Positions 8,864-17,695 of a stretch of DNA of 44,590 nucleotides are shown here, in pieces. Location: contig JAGHTK010000026.1 in assembly GCA_018065435.1 (NCBI GenBank), forward strand, positions 1-44,590. Reading direction: 5' to 3'. This DNA comes from Candidatus Alistipes equi (GTDB lineage: Bacteria; Bacteroidota; Bacteroidia; Bacteroidales; Rikenellaceae). The position numbers were made by a program, and so were the translations under genes. Positions within the stretch are counted from its first letter, which is position 1. Each line of letters begins with the position of its first letter. Below the pieces are notes generated by a model, which made no database searches, was not told the origin of the DNA, and was given only the letters and a program-made list of their open reading frames with translations.

Positions 8864-10174
8864 ATGAGAAAGAATCTACTTATTATTTTTCTACTGGGTC
8901 CGTCCTTTCTGTTTGCACAAACTGCAAGGGAGAAAATCCTTGCAGACACATCCTATGGTACATCCGTTTATCGTTTGTATACCGAGCCGCAAAAGAAAGA
9001 GACTCCCGCCCCAAAGGAATATAAAGCCTTCTACATTTCCCATTACGGAAGACATGGCTCGCGTTACATCTTTGCCAATAAAAATTTTGATGATGTTCTT
9101 GCTGAATTACAACGTGCACATGCCTCTTCGATGCTTAAAGAAGTAGGGGAGGATGTATATAACCGATTTTTGAAAGCAAAAAAGACATGCGGAGGAAGAG
9201 CCGGGGATCTTACTTTGATAGGGCAGGCACAACATGAGGGAATTGCCAGAAGAATGTATCAGCGTTATCCGACTGTCTTTAAGAATAATCCTCATATTTT
9301 TTCATGCACAACTATCACGCCGCGTTGTCTTTTATGTCAGAACTGCTTTACGAACGAACTTCTAAGGCATGATTCGAAATTGGAAATTCACTTTGATCAT
9401 GGTGATAGATATATGCACGCACTTAATCCGTATTCTTACAATCACGATCCCATACAGGCAAAACGTATAGACAAATATCGTTTTCCGAATGCTGATTGGG
9501 TAAAGGATTGGAGAAAGTTCAAAAAGAAACATATGCCAGAAGATAGAATTCTCCATCTTATTTTTAAGGATGAATACATTCCTAAGATTAAGGATGCAGA
9601 TATGTTTCTGTTGGAGCTTTATCGTAACCGCATCTGTTTCCCAGGAACAGAAACTGACGTTAGACTGGATGATCTTTTCACTCCAGAGGAAATGTATGGT
9701 TGGTGGCGTCTGGCAAACATTAAATTTTATTACGAGAAGGGTCATTCAAATGTTGGCGGTGGCTTTTTAAATGACGTTTGCTGGACTCTGGTGGATGATT
9801 TTATACAAAGGGCCGATGCTTGTATAGATGGTTCAACGGCAGGGAAGAGACCATGTGTTACACTTCGTTTTGGTCATGATGGTTGCATAATTGGCTTTTT
9901 GAATACCTTACGTGTTGGAAAATGGGCAGAAACTGCTAAAAGTATGGAAGAAATTGAAAACGTTTTTCATGATTACGACATTCCGATGGCGGCAAACCTC
10001 CAATGGGTATTCTATAAAAACCGCAAGGGAGATGACATTCTTGTAAAGATGCTTCTGAATGAAGAGGAGATAGATTTTCCAGTAGAAAGCGACTGTAAGC
10101 CATATGTACATTGGAAAGATTTGAGAAAATACGCAGTTGACATTATTGAGTATATAAAGACACACCCTAGATAA
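8864..10174 (+). CDS. Secreted histidine acid phosphatase (MINPP/phytase-like clade)
   Basis: Histidine-type phosphomonoesterase of 436 residues with a cleavable signal peptide (hydrophobic stretch 4-16, likely cut after FA near residue 18). The catalytic signature RHGSR is at 63-67 (H64 is the phosphorylated histidine). An arginine-containing TTITPRC segment follows near 150, and the proton-donor HD is at 338-339 in GHDGCIIGF. Bacteroidota homologues are often annotated as histidine-type phosphatases, and some act on inositol phosphates (family knowledge); the substrate here is unknown. Several cysteines around residue 155 (RCLLCQNCF) could form disulfides. It follows polA by 27 bases and precedes a secreted phosphodiesterase by 36, suggesting joint expression. 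Confidence 0.87.
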   Translation: MRKNLLIIFLLGPSFLFAQTAREKILADTSYGTSVYRLYTEPQKKETPAPKEYKAFYISHYGRHGSRYIFANKNFDDVLAELQRAHASSMLKEVGEDVYNRFLKAKKTCGGRAGDLTLIGQAQHEGIARRMYQRYPTVFKNNPHIFSCTTITPRCLLCQNCFTNELLRHDSKLEIHFDHGDRYMHALNPYSYNHDPIQAKRIDKYRFPNADWVKDWRKFKKKHMPEDRILHLIFKDEYIPKIKDADMFLLELYRNRICFPGTETDVRLDDLFTPEEMYGWWRLANIKFYYEKGHSNVGGGFLNDVCWTLVDDFIQRADACIDGSTAGKRPCVTLRFGHDGCIIGFLNTLRVGKWAETAKSMEEIENVFHDYDIPMAANLQWVFYKNRKGDDILVKMLLNEEEIDFPVESDCKPYVHWKDLRKYAVDIIEYIKTHPR

Positions 10175-10210
10175 GGACACCTCCGAAAGATAAACCAAAC
10201 AAATATAGAT

Positions 10211-11347
10211 ATGAAAAGAATAATACTATCTGTTCTTTTGTGCGCGGCCCTAAGCGTGACTTATGCACAGAAAATGCCAGAAAATTCTGATGACCGAGTT
10301 TATTGTTATGAAACAAGTCCTGGACGAAGGACGGTAATTCAGATTCCAGACATTGATCAATACCGCACATTTAAGTGTGATTTTCATCTTCATACGGTGT
10401 TTGCTGATGCACAACTTTCACCAGAAGGAAGAGTTCGGGAAGCTTGGCACGATGGTCTTGATGTAATTGCCATGACAGAGCACGTAGGCGTACATAAGAC
10501 AAAGGGTATAAAGTTGAAAGACTACAACTTGCCACCAAAATTGGCGCAGCAGGCTGCGAAGGCTTATGGTCTGATAGTAATCAAGGGTGCGGAAGTGACA
10601 AGAACCAAGCCGTTCGGCCATATGAATATGCTCTTTTTGGAGGATTGCAACGTATTCAGTGAGCATCGTTACCTTAAGGATGCAAATGGTCAATATCTAA
10701 AGAGTGAGACAGGCACGAAGGTATCTAATCCGGAAACAGAGAAAGCAGATTTCGAGGCTGCCGAAAAGCAAGGAGCGTTCATAATATGGAATCATCCAGG
10801 ATGGCCAGACAAGAAATGTACAATGTACGATTTGCAGAAAAAACTTATTGAAGAACACCGCATTCACGCAGTTGAACTTTGCAACCATAATGAATGGTAT
10901 CCAAAGGTTTTGGATTGGTTTGATCAGTACCACCTTCCTATGATGGCAAACTCGGATCAGCACAACCCGACTTCTTATGATTATGGAATGTCAATGCGTC
11001 CGATGACGCTTGTCTTTGCAAAGGAATATACCGAACAGTCAATCAAGGAAGCAATGTTTGCCGGCAGAATGGTTGCATTCTTTAATCAAACTTTGGCAGG
11101 AGAAGCTACCTATATAGAGCAACTCATCCACCATTCATTGAGCGTGCGCGTATTAGATGAAAAGACAGGACGTTTGGAAGTGACGAACAATTCAGACATT
11201 CCATTCAAGACTCTTTATGGTTCACATATGAATCCTGTAATTTTCCACCCTCACAAAGCAATACTTGTTTCGATAAAGAAGGGTCAGAAAATTAATTTCA
11301 TCAACTGCTATGTAGGCAGAAACACTTTGAAGGTAGCTCTTTGGTAG
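10211..11347 (+). CDS. Secreted PHP-domain phosphodiesterase (Sb-PDE-like)
   Basis: A 378-residue exported metallo-phosphoesterase. A signal peptide (residues 1-20, ending VTYAQ) is followed by a PHP domain with the full metal-ligand set: H59 and H61 in DFHLHTVFAD, E90/H91 in MTEHVG, E128 in KGAEVTR, H137, H195 in WNHPGW, and D249/H251 in NSDQHNP. The arrangement resembles the Sb-PDE family named after a Sphingobium phosphodiesterase and common in Bacteroidota. The C-terminal 90 residues look like a beta-rich domain. Cytoplasmic histidinol phosphatase is less likely because of the signal peptide. It is the last gene of the + strand run and is followed 20 bases later by a strong terminator. 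Confidence 0.87.
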   Translation: MKRIILSVLLCAALSVTYAQKMPENSDDRVYCYETSPGRRTVIQIPDIDQYRTFKCDFHLHTVFADAQLSPEGRVREAWHDGLDVIAMTEHVGVHKTKGIKLKDYNLPPKLAQQAAKAYGLIVIKGAEVTRTKPFGHMNMLFLEDCNVFSEHRYLKDANGQYLKSETGTKVSNPETEKADFEAAEKQGAFIIWNHPGWPDKKCTMYDLQKKLIEEHRIHAVELCNHNEWYPKVLDWFDQYHLPMMANSDQHNPTSYDYGMSMRPMTLVFAKEYTEQSIKEAMFAGRMVAFFNQTLAGEATYIEQLIHHSLSVRVLDEKTGRLEVTNNSDIPFKTLYGSHMNPVIFHPHKAILVSIKKGQKINFINCYVGRNTLKVALW

Positions 11348-11367
11348 TGTTTCAGAAGAAAAAAGTA

Positions 11368-11400
11368 ACCGAATGTCAAAATGGCATTCGGTATTTTTTT
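11368..11400. terminator. Bidirectional terminator between phosphodiesterase and DUF3467 genes
   Basis: A ten-position stem (ACCGAATGTC pairing with GGCATTCGGT, one G-T pair) with a five-base loop. It is followed on + by an eight-T run. The left flank is A-rich, giving a T-rich tail on the minus strand, so the same hairpin can serve the convergent DUF3467 gene. Confidence 0.88.
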
Positions 11401-11431
11401 CTTCTGCACATTGTCACAGGGAAAACAACGC

Positions 11432-11722
11432 TTAGGCTTTGCCTCCTCTAGAGAAGTTCGGCCCCTGTTGAGGAATTCTGATTGCTCCGAAGTTAGCTTC
11501 ATATTTGGCAATATTGTCTTGTAGAGAAAGGAGCAGTCTTTTGGCATGTTCAGGGGTTAGGATGATTCTGCTTTTGACCATGGCTTTTTGTAGACCTGGA
11601 AGCATAGCAGCAAAATCAAGAATAAATTCAGACGTAGAGTGTGATATGATGGCCAGATTGGAATAATTGCCTTCAGCTACGTCTTCGCTGAGGTTGATAT
11701 CTAGCGGTTTTACTTCTTCCAT
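11432..11722 (-). CDS. DUF3467 family protein
   Basis: A 96-residue small protein of unknown function, widespread in Bacteroidales. It is recognised by the long conserved core with NLAIISHSTSEF, DFAAMLPG, VKSRIILTPEHAKRLL and LQDNIAKYE. The start at 11722 (MEEVKPLDINL) fits the family; the frame stays open to 11746, but those residues look non-homologous. There is no signal peptide or membrane segment, so it is probably cytoplasmic. It is transcribed alone. A TATTTTTG half-site on the minus strand at 11813-11820 could be its promoter, giving a leader of about 85 bases. I make no functional claim. Confidence 0.88.
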   Translation of the reverse strand: MEEVKPLDINLSEDVAEGNYSNLAIISHSTSEFILDFAAMLPGLQKAMVKSRIILTPEHAKRLLLSLQDNIAKYEANFGAIRIPQQGPNFSRGGKA

Positions 11723-12088
11723 AGTTGTGTTTTTGCAATAAAGCAAATTTTAGAGAGTTTGTAAAATTTTGTTGTCTATAGCTAAAGGTGATTTGCAAAC
11801 CTCTGCTTTTGACAAAAATAACCATATAATCCATAAATACCTAAGTTCGTAAACAGTAAATCAAATTTGTTAAGGACATTGCTTTAGAGATAACTCTCTT
11901 TCAAAAGCGCATCATCCTGAAAACCACCTCGGCAGATTCAATAAACCAGGGTCATCTAAATGCTTTCCATATTCAAAAGAATGAGGTTCTTTCCTTTAAA
12001 AGAATAAAATCTATATCAAGCCTAAGTGAGAAAGGGGGTGAAATATCCAACAAATTGTTAATTTTGTACGATACGAAACGGTATAAAA
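11723..12088. other. Gene-poor intergenic region
   Basis: 366 bases between divergently transcribed genes. I see no credible coding region or recognisable RNA family. It contains the candidate DUF3467 -7 box (11813-11820, minus strand) and a TAATTTTG half-site at 12059-12066 on +, 22 bases before the LysE-type gene. About 230 bases between these are unexplained. Confidence 0.5.
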
Positions 12089-12784
12089 ATGATACTACCA
12101 ATATTCGATATGATGATAAGGGGCTTTGCAGTAGGCGTTGTTGCTTCTGTGACAGTTGGTCCCGTTGCCGTTTTATGTATACAGCGCGCATTAAGCAAGC
12201 CTTGGCGTGTTGGTGTATTTTCCGGCTTTGGTGTCGCCTTGGCGGATACCCTTATGGCAATTGTAGCATTTTTCTTCTACTCAATGCTTGAATCGAAGAT
12301 TGTGCTCTACTCAGAACTCTTACATCTATTCGGAGGTGTTTTTGTTATAGTTGTAGGAATTGTGATATTCTTTAAGAAGCCAGTTCCTCAACTTCGCCGT
12401 AATATTTCTGACAAGGTGCTACGCGTCGATTCTTCTATATGGAAAGATATGTTTTCCATGATGGGTTTCACATTGGCTAACTTTGTTGTAGTAATTCCAT
12501 ATCTGTTGGCATTTTTTGCCATGTTTGGAGTTGGTACTATTACTTCATCGGGAGGCGTGACAGATTTGGTTACATTCTTACAATCATCCCATATAATCAT
12601 AGGATTTTTATGCGGAGCCATGTTATGGTGGACCGTATTAACATTTATCGTAAGTCTGTTCAGAAGACGGTTTCATCCTGAGCATCTTCATACATTGAAC
12701 CGCATTTCGGGAGTGGTGATAGTAATCCTGGGAATAATAACGATTTTGTCTTTGTATATTTCTCTGCCGCAAGCACAAATTTGA
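12089..12784 (+). CDS. LysE/RhtB family exporter
   Basis: Inner-membrane exporter of 231 residues with about six membrane segments. The family signature is near the N-terminus: VASVTVGPVAVLCIQRAL followed by GFGVALADT. This is the LysE/RhtB amino-acid exporter fold; the exported compound is unknown. Alternative in-frame ATGs at 12110 and 12113 are possible starts. The stop TGA is two bases before the cmk ATG, so it likely heads the operon running to yidD. A TAATTTTG -7-like box lies 22 bases upstream without a clear -33 partner. Confidence 0.85.
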   Translation: MILPIFDMMIRGFAVGVVASVTVGPVAVLCIQRALSKPWRVGVFSGFGVALADTLMAIVAFFFYSMLESKIVLYSELLHLFGGVFVIVVGIVIFFKKPVPQLRRNISDKVLRVDSSIWKDMFSMMGFTLANFVVVIPYLLAFFAMFGVGTITSSGGVTDLVTFLQSSHIIIGFLCGAMLWWTVLTFIVSLFRRRFHPEHLHTLNRISGVVIVILGIITILSLYISLPQAQI

Positions 12785-12786
12785 AT

Positions 12787-13473
12787 ATGAAAAAACTCAT
12801 TATTGCAATTGACGGATTTTCCTCTTGTGGAAAGTCGACATTTGCCAAACTGATAGCCGCCAAATTGGGGTATATTTTTATCGATACAGGTGCAATGTAC
12901 CGTTCTGTAACGCTCTATGCTATGGAACATGGGGCTATCGAAAATGGTATCGTTGACGAAGAAAAACTTATCGGCATGCTTGATCAGATAGAAATAACGT
13001 TCCGTTTCAATCGTTTAAGGGAGGCGAGCGACGTTTATGTTAACGGAGAAATTGCCGAAAATAAGATAAGAACCATAGAGATAAGCAACTGCGTAAGCGC
13101 TGTTGCTTCCATTCGTCAAGTGAGGGAAAAACTTGTAAGGATGCAGCAACAGATGGGAATCAAGCGTGGAATTGTCATGGATGGGCGTGATATCGGTACC
13201 GTGGTATTTCCAGATGCGGATATAAAGCTTTATATGACGGCAGATCCACAGATTAGGGCTGAGCGTCGTTATCGGGAGTTGCTCGAAAAAGGCGACACTG
13301 TATCGTTTGATGAAGTTCTATCCAATGTGATTTCCAGAGACCATGCTGATATGAATCGTTCAATCTCTCCTTTACGCAAAGCGGATGATGCAATTGTTTT
13401 GGACAATAGTGGAATGACCTTAGAGGATGAGATAGATTGGTTTATGAAGCTGTTCGAAAAGCATCAGAATTAG
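12787..13473 (+). CDS. cmk: Cytidylate kinase
   Basis: Phosphorylates CMP and dCMP with ATP (cytoplasm). The 228-residue protein has the P-loop GFSSCGKS at 10-17, DTGAMYRSVTLYA near 37, the CMP-binding MDGRDIGTVVFPDA near 135, and RAERRYREL plus RDHADMNRSISPL towards the C-terminus, all typical of Cmk. The ATG at 12787 is preferred over a TTG two codons earlier that overlaps the exporter stop. ispH follows after two bases, an arrangement I recall from other Bacteroidales. Confidence 0.95.
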   Translation: MKKLIIAIDGFSSCGKSTFAKLIAAKLGYIFIDTGAMYRSVTLYAMEHGAIENGIVDEEKLIGMLDQIEITFRFNRLREASDVYVNGEIAENKIRTIEISNCVSAVASIRQVREKLVRMQQQMGIKRGIVMDGRDIGTVVFPDADIKLYMTADPQIRAERRYRELLEKGDTVSFDEVLSNVISRDHADMNRSISPLRKADDAIVLDNSGMTLEDEIDWFMKLFEKHQN

Positions 13474-13475
13474 AT

Positions 13476-14339
13476 ATGCATGTAGAGATTGACAATCAGT
13501 CCGGATTCTGTTTCGGTGTGGTAAGTGCCATCAAACAGGCAGAAGATGCTCTTTCGGCTGGTCACAAGGTGTATTCCTTGGGAGATATAGTTCATAACAG
13601 GATAGAGGTACAGCGCCTTGAGATGCTTGGTCTAAAAACAATAAGCCATGAGCAAATTCCATCCCTTAGTGGTAGTTGTATGCTCATTCGTGCACACGGA
13701 GAACCACCATCTACTTACGAGATGGCTTCTGCATATCCCATACAGATAATCGATGCAACATGTCCGGTAGTGGCTGCCCTGCAGAAGAAGATGGTTGTAG
13801 CCTATAAAAAAATGCAAGCTGTAGGCGGAAGTGTAGTTCTGTTGGGTAAAAAAGGCCATGCCGAGGTGATAGGTCTTATTGGACAGGTTGGAAATGATGT
13901 GGTTGTTATAGAGTCTGTGAATGATTTGGATAAGGTAGATTTCTCACGCCCCATATATTTTCTTTCACAGACAACACAGAGCCTTCCACTTTTTAATTTC
14001 TTGGCTTTGGAAATGGAGCGCAGAATATTTGATGGAGTATCTTTTACAAAAGACAATACGATTTGTCGCAGGGTGTCTTCCAGGGAAGAGAACTTAAAAC
14101 GCTTTGCCATGAATTATGATGTAATCATATTTGTGTGCGGACGCAAGTCCAGTAATGGTCAAGTTCTCTTTTCCATATGCTGTGATGCCAATCGAAGGTC
14201 CTACCAGATAGAGGAGCCTTCAGAACTTCAGCGCGCGTGGTTCAAAGATGCCCAAAGAGTTGGCGTGTGTGGCGCGACTTCTACACCAGAATGGCTTATG
14301 ACTAGTGTTGCTTCAGCAATAGAAGCCATGGGACTATAG
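13476..14339 (+). CDS. ispH: 4-hydroxy-3-methylbut-2-enyl diphosphate reductase
   Basis: Final enzyme of the MEP isoprenoid pathway, yielding IPP and DMAPP through a [4Fe-4S] cluster. The 287-residue protein shows the three cluster cysteine regions: C12 in SGFCFGVV, the DATCPVV motif near residue 95, and the TICRRV segment near 197. Active-site motifs RAHGEPP, KKGHAEVIG, SQTT and the terminal GATSTPEWL are also present. The start at 13476 gives the canonical MHVEIDNQSGFCFG beginning; the frame extends upstream into cmk but is not homologous there. The next gene starts 38 bases downstream. Confidence 0.95.
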   Translation: MHVEIDNQSGFCFGVVSAIKQAEDALSAGHKVYSLGDIVHNRIEVQRLEMLGLKTISHEQIPSLSGSCMLIRAHGEPPSTYEMASAYPIQIIDATCPVVAALQKKMVVAYKKMQAVGGSVVLLGKKGHAEVIGLIGQVGNDVVVIESVNDLDKVDFSRPIYFLSQTTQSLPLFNFLALEMERRIFDGVSFTKDNTICRRVSSREENLKRFAMNYDVIIFVCGRKSSNGQVLFSICCDANRRSYQIEEPSELQRAWFKDAQRVGVCGATSTPEWLMTSVASAIEAMGL

Positions 14340-14377
14340 AAAAAATCTGCTTAGGTGTTATAGATAAACTTTGTGAT

Positions 14378-14854
14378 ATGAAAAGATATATTATACGTTC
14401 TGTAAAGTATTTGTTGGCATTGTGTGTACTCTATGTGACTATTGTCTACCTATCTTGCAAGACATCGTCATACCCAATATCTTTTACGGAGTACCTTTCT
14501 TTGTTATTAAGTACAACAAAGGGACATATTCTTGTTGCAGCCACAATTCTTCTTTCCGCTTTTTATCCATATTTTGGTTATGTGAAAAGGGAAGTTGAAG
14601 CCTCTTTGAATAGTGACAGCGAACAGATTATTCGAGCATTTTCCTCATACGGATTTTGTCTTGTCGAGCAGTCAGATAAGCATATGGTATTTCGTGCAAC
14701 AGGGCTAGACCGTCTTACGATGCTTTTCGAGGATGAGATAAGTGTTACGCCGAAAAACGGAGGAGTTCTCATATCCGGTTTACGTAGAAAGGCGGTGAAG
14801 ATAGCTATTCGCCTAGAAGGTTATATGTATCATAAAAACTTGAGCAATGAATAA
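14378..14854 (+). CDS. Small membrane protein of unknown function
   Basis: I do not recognise a named family. The 158 residues form two hydrophobic segments (about 8-26 and 50-66) and then a soluble, probably cytoplasmic domain of about 90 residues. The tail carries a patterned beta-rich stretch (MVFRATGLDRLTMLFEDEISVTP, then GGVLISG) and a basic end. The gene overlaps the protease gene by eight bases. Together with the kinase gene behind it, this suggests co-translation and perhaps a shared membrane role. No signal peptide cleavage site is evident. Confidence 0.7.
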   Translation: MKRYIIRSVKYLLALCVLYVTIVYLSCKTSSYPISFTEYLSLLLSTTKGHILVAATILLSAFYPYFGYVKREVEASLNSDSEQIIRAFSSYGFCLVEQSDKHMVFRATGLDRLTMLFEDEISVTPKNGGVLISGLRRKAVKIAIRLEGYMYHKNLSNE

Positions 14855-16511
14855 GAAGTTTGGCATATTTGCCGTTGTCCTTTTAACGGCAGTAAGTTCG
14901 ATATTTGCCGTTGGAAATAGTTTCGAAATCGGCAAAAGCATAGAGATAATGATTTCTTTCATGCGAGAGATATATATGCGTTATGATGATGGGGTTGATC
15001 CAAAAGAGATTCTGCGAAACGGAACGCTTGGAATGACTTCCACACTTGACCCATATACTGTATTTCTTCCCGAAGAAGAGATGGACGACTTTAAGACCTT
15101 TACAACTGGTAAATATGGTGGCATTGGTGCCGTTATTCGCAAAGATGGAGATTACATACGAATAACCGAGCCATATCGTAACTCTCCTTCAGACAAAGCG
15201 GGCATTAAAATAGGAGATAAAATCGTTTCTATAGAAGGAGAATCTGTAAAGGGATGGTCCGTTTCGGATGTCAGCAAAAAATTACGTGGTGATGCTAATA
15301 CAAAGGTCCGTGTTGGAGTATTAAGTGTAATAGATAGTACTGTTGTTGAAAAGAATATCCGTAGAGAGAGAATCGCAATTCCAAGCATTTCATACGTAGG
15401 TTATGTAGAGCAAGGAATTGGATACATAAGACATGGAGATTTTACGGAAACATGCTATGATGACATGCGTGCGGCAATAAAGACGCTCGAAAGTACTGGA
15501 GAGTTGAAAAAACTTATTTTGGATTATCGCTCCAATGGAGGAGGTGTGATGCAGTCTGCCATAAAAGTTCTGTCATTGTTTTTGCCTAAAGGAACGAAAG
15601 TCCTTGTAACAAAAGGACGTGCAGAGAAGCAAAAAGAGTATTGTACGGAGTACGAACCCGTTCTGCCGGATATTCCGATGGCAGTACTGATAAACAATTC
15701 TTCCGCCTCGGCTTCGGAGATCGTAGCTGGTGCATTGCAAGATTTAGATCGAGCTGTTCTTTTGGGACAAAAGAGTTTCGGTAAAGGATTGGTTCAAACA
15801 ACGTCATATCTTGGCTATGACAATTATGCAAAAATCACTACGGCTAAATACTATATTCCATCTGGTCGATGCATTCAGGCCATGAAATATTCATCAGATG
15901 GCAAGCCTGTCATATTGCCAGACTCCATGCAGAAGGAATACACTACCTCAAAGGGTCGTCGCGTATATGATGGGGGTGGCATTTCTCCAGATATAGCAAC
16001 GGCTGTAGATTATCTTTCTTCATTTACGGCAACCCTATATGTTTCGGGGGTCTTTGATTCGTTTGGCGATTTGTACTATCGAAAGCACGTAGGAGAGACT
16101 TTGGATCTTTCCAAATTCACTATAACGGATGAAGATTTTAAGGAATTCAAGTCCATGGTAAAAGGGAAGGATATTGCCTACCGCTCAGAGTCTAGACGTG
16201 CTTTGGAACAGTTGCGCAAGTCTCTGAAAAAGGAGAATTTCAATGATGCACACCAGCAAATTAAGGATATAGAAGCACTCATTGATGATGATACAGAGAC
16301 ATTGATAGAGAAGTACAGAAAAGAAATTATTAATACAATAAATTCAGACATTGTCCTACGATACGCGTATAATCAGGGAGCTGCGCAGTATTCTTTGCCT
16401 CAAGACAAGACAGTTATCAGAGCTAGACAATTACTAAATTCACCAGATGAATATGCATCCTATCTTGCTAGTGATAGAGTTATAGGGAAAACAGCGACAA
16501 GTAAAAAATGA
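14847..16511 (+). CDS. S41 family C-terminal processing peptidase (CtpA-like)
   Basis: Periplasmic serine protease of 554 residues. An N-terminal signal sequence or anchor (residues 5-22) leads to a helical cap, a PDZ domain (about 90-165, with GGIGAVIRKDG and KAGIKIGDKIVSIEGE) and the S41 catalytic core. By alignment with E. coli Prc the catalytic residues are S288 in SSASASEI and K313 in FGKG, with D299 in the ALQD segment. A helical C-terminal region (about 390-554) follows, as in Bacteroidota homologues. It overlaps the preceding gene by eight bases and the kinase gene by four. Its substrates are unknown. Confidence 0.93.
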   Translation: MNKKFGIFAVVLLTAVSSIFAVGNSFEIGKSIEIMISFMREIYMRYDDGVDPKEILRNGTLGMTSTLDPYTVFLPEEEMDDFKTFTTGKYGGIGAVIRKDGDYIRITEPYRNSPSDKAGIKIGDKIVSIEGESVKGWSVSDVSKKLRGDANTKVRVGVLSVIDSTVVEKNIRRERIAIPSISYVGYVEQGIGYIRHGDFTETCYDDMRAAIKTLESTGELKKLILDYRSNGGGVMQSAIKVLSLFLPKGTKVLVTKGRAEKQKEYCTEYEPVLPDIPMAVLINNSSASASEIVAGALQDLDRAVLLGQKSFGKGLVQTTSYLGYDNYAKITTAKYYIPSGRCIQAMKYSSDGKPVILPDSMQKEYTTSKGRRVYDGGGISPDIATAVDYLSSFTATLYVSGVFDSFGDLYYRKHVGETLDLSKFTITDEDFKEFKSMVKGKDIAYRSESRRALEQLRKSLKKENFNDAHQQIKDIEALIDDDTETLIEKYRKEIINTINSDIVLRYAYNQGAAQYSLPQDKTVIRARQLLNSPDEYASYLASDRVIGKTATSKK

Positions 16512-17695
16512 GTCTTTCGTTCATAAAACAGGACATATCCACACGTTTTAGAACCTCAATGATGGTAATAGGAATCATTTTGGTTTCTGTTTCCCTTTTG
16601 ATTTCCAACAGAATGGCTCAAACGCTTAGGGAAAAGGAAAAGCATGATGTGGAACTTTGGGCTGCTGCTATGGAGCGTGTCAACCGCGATGCGTTAGGAG
16701 ATTATATGAAGGATCCGCTTGTAACGGCAATCATCAATAATCGCAATAACATACCATTTATCATAACCGACGAGAATCTCATTCCAATCTCATGTCATCT
16801 CATAGAGGAGCATATAACTTCAAATCCGCTTGCCCTACGAAAAAAGATAGATGAAATGGCAGCGGTCAATACTCCAATTATTGTACATTTTTGGTGGACA
16901 ACCGAACATAACCACATCATTTTTTACGGCAGATCACTTACGTTGAAAATGCTTTATGTCTTTCCTCTAGTACAGATGTTAATTATCATTGCTTTTGTTG
17001 TTGCATTGTTTGTGGCTTTTCGTTCAACGAAGCAAGATGAGCAAAAACGTGTCTGGATTGGATTGGCGAAGGAAACGGCACATCAGTTAGGTACACCTAC
17101 ATCATCGCTTATGGGTTGGCTCGAATATTTGAAGGAACAACCCATTGATCAGGCTGTTGTTGATGAAATATCAAAGGATGTAAGTCACTTGCGCAAGATT
17201 GTGGACAGATTTTCTAAAATTGGGTCCGATGCTCCTCTGATTCTTGGTAATATTAATGAGATAGTAGGTGGAAGTGTTATGTATTTTCGCAAACGTATTC
17301 CACGCTATGTTAATTTAACGTACGATGGCCTGGCACAGACCCCAATTTATGCCATGGTGAATATCGCTTTGTTTGAATGGGTAATTGAAAATCTTTTAAA
17401 GAATTCGCTTGATGCCATGCAGGGACGCGGTTCGTTGGATGTTTTGCTCTCGAGCAATGAACATTCAATTTTTGTTGATGTGCGTGATAGTGGCAAAGGT
17501 ATAGCTAAATCAAATTGGAAACGCATATTCAAGCCTGGATACTCGACAAAGACGCGGGGATGGGGGCTAGGACTCTCCCTCTCCAGACGTATTGTTGAGG
17601 AATATCACGGCGGGCACATAGCAGTCATTGATTCTCAGATTGGAGTAGGAACAACGATTAGAGTCACACTCAAAAGAGCGTATTCATCGCAATGA
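16508..17695 (+). CDS. Orphan membrane sensor histidine kinase
   Basis: A 395-residue sensor kinase. TM1 (about 17-33) and TM2 (about 150-171) flank a periplasmic sensor region of some 115 residues with no recognised domain. The cytoplasmic part has an H-box with H192 in ETAHQLGTPTSSL, an N-box around N295/N299, G1 DSGKGI near 327 and G2 GWGLGLSL near 351, so ATP binding and autophosphorylation look intact. No HAMP domain is obvious. No response regulator is encoded anywhere in the window. It overlaps the S41 protease by four bases and DUF4271 by four, so protease and kinase are made together. Confidence 0.9.
   Translation: MSLSFIKQDISTRFRTSMMVIGIILVSVSLLISNRMAQTLREKEKHDVELWAAAMERVNRDALGDYMKDPLVTAIINNRNNIPFIITDENLIPISCHLIEEHITSNPLALRKKIDEMAAVNTPIIVHFWWTTEHNHIIFYGRSLTLKMLYVFPLVQMLIIIAFVVALFVAFRSTKQDEQKRVWIGLAKETAHQLGTPTSSLMGWLEYLKEQPIDQAVVDEISKDVSHLRKIVDRFSKIGSDAPLILGNINEIVGGSVMYFRKRIPRYVNLTYDGLAQTPIYAMVNIALFEWVIENLLKNSLDAMQGRGSLDVLLSSNEHSIFVDVRDSGKGIAKSNWKRIFKPGYSTKTRGWGLGLSLSRRIVEEYHGGHIAVIDSQIGVGTTIRVTLKRAYSSQ

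Noticed and set aside
9362-9745. 127-codon minus-strand frame within the phosphatase gene
   Set aside because: Antisense to a well-supported gene, with no recognisable features.
13437-13475. Longer N-terminus for IspH overlapping cmk
   Set aside because: The canonical start with C12 in place begins at 13476; the extension reads through cmk.
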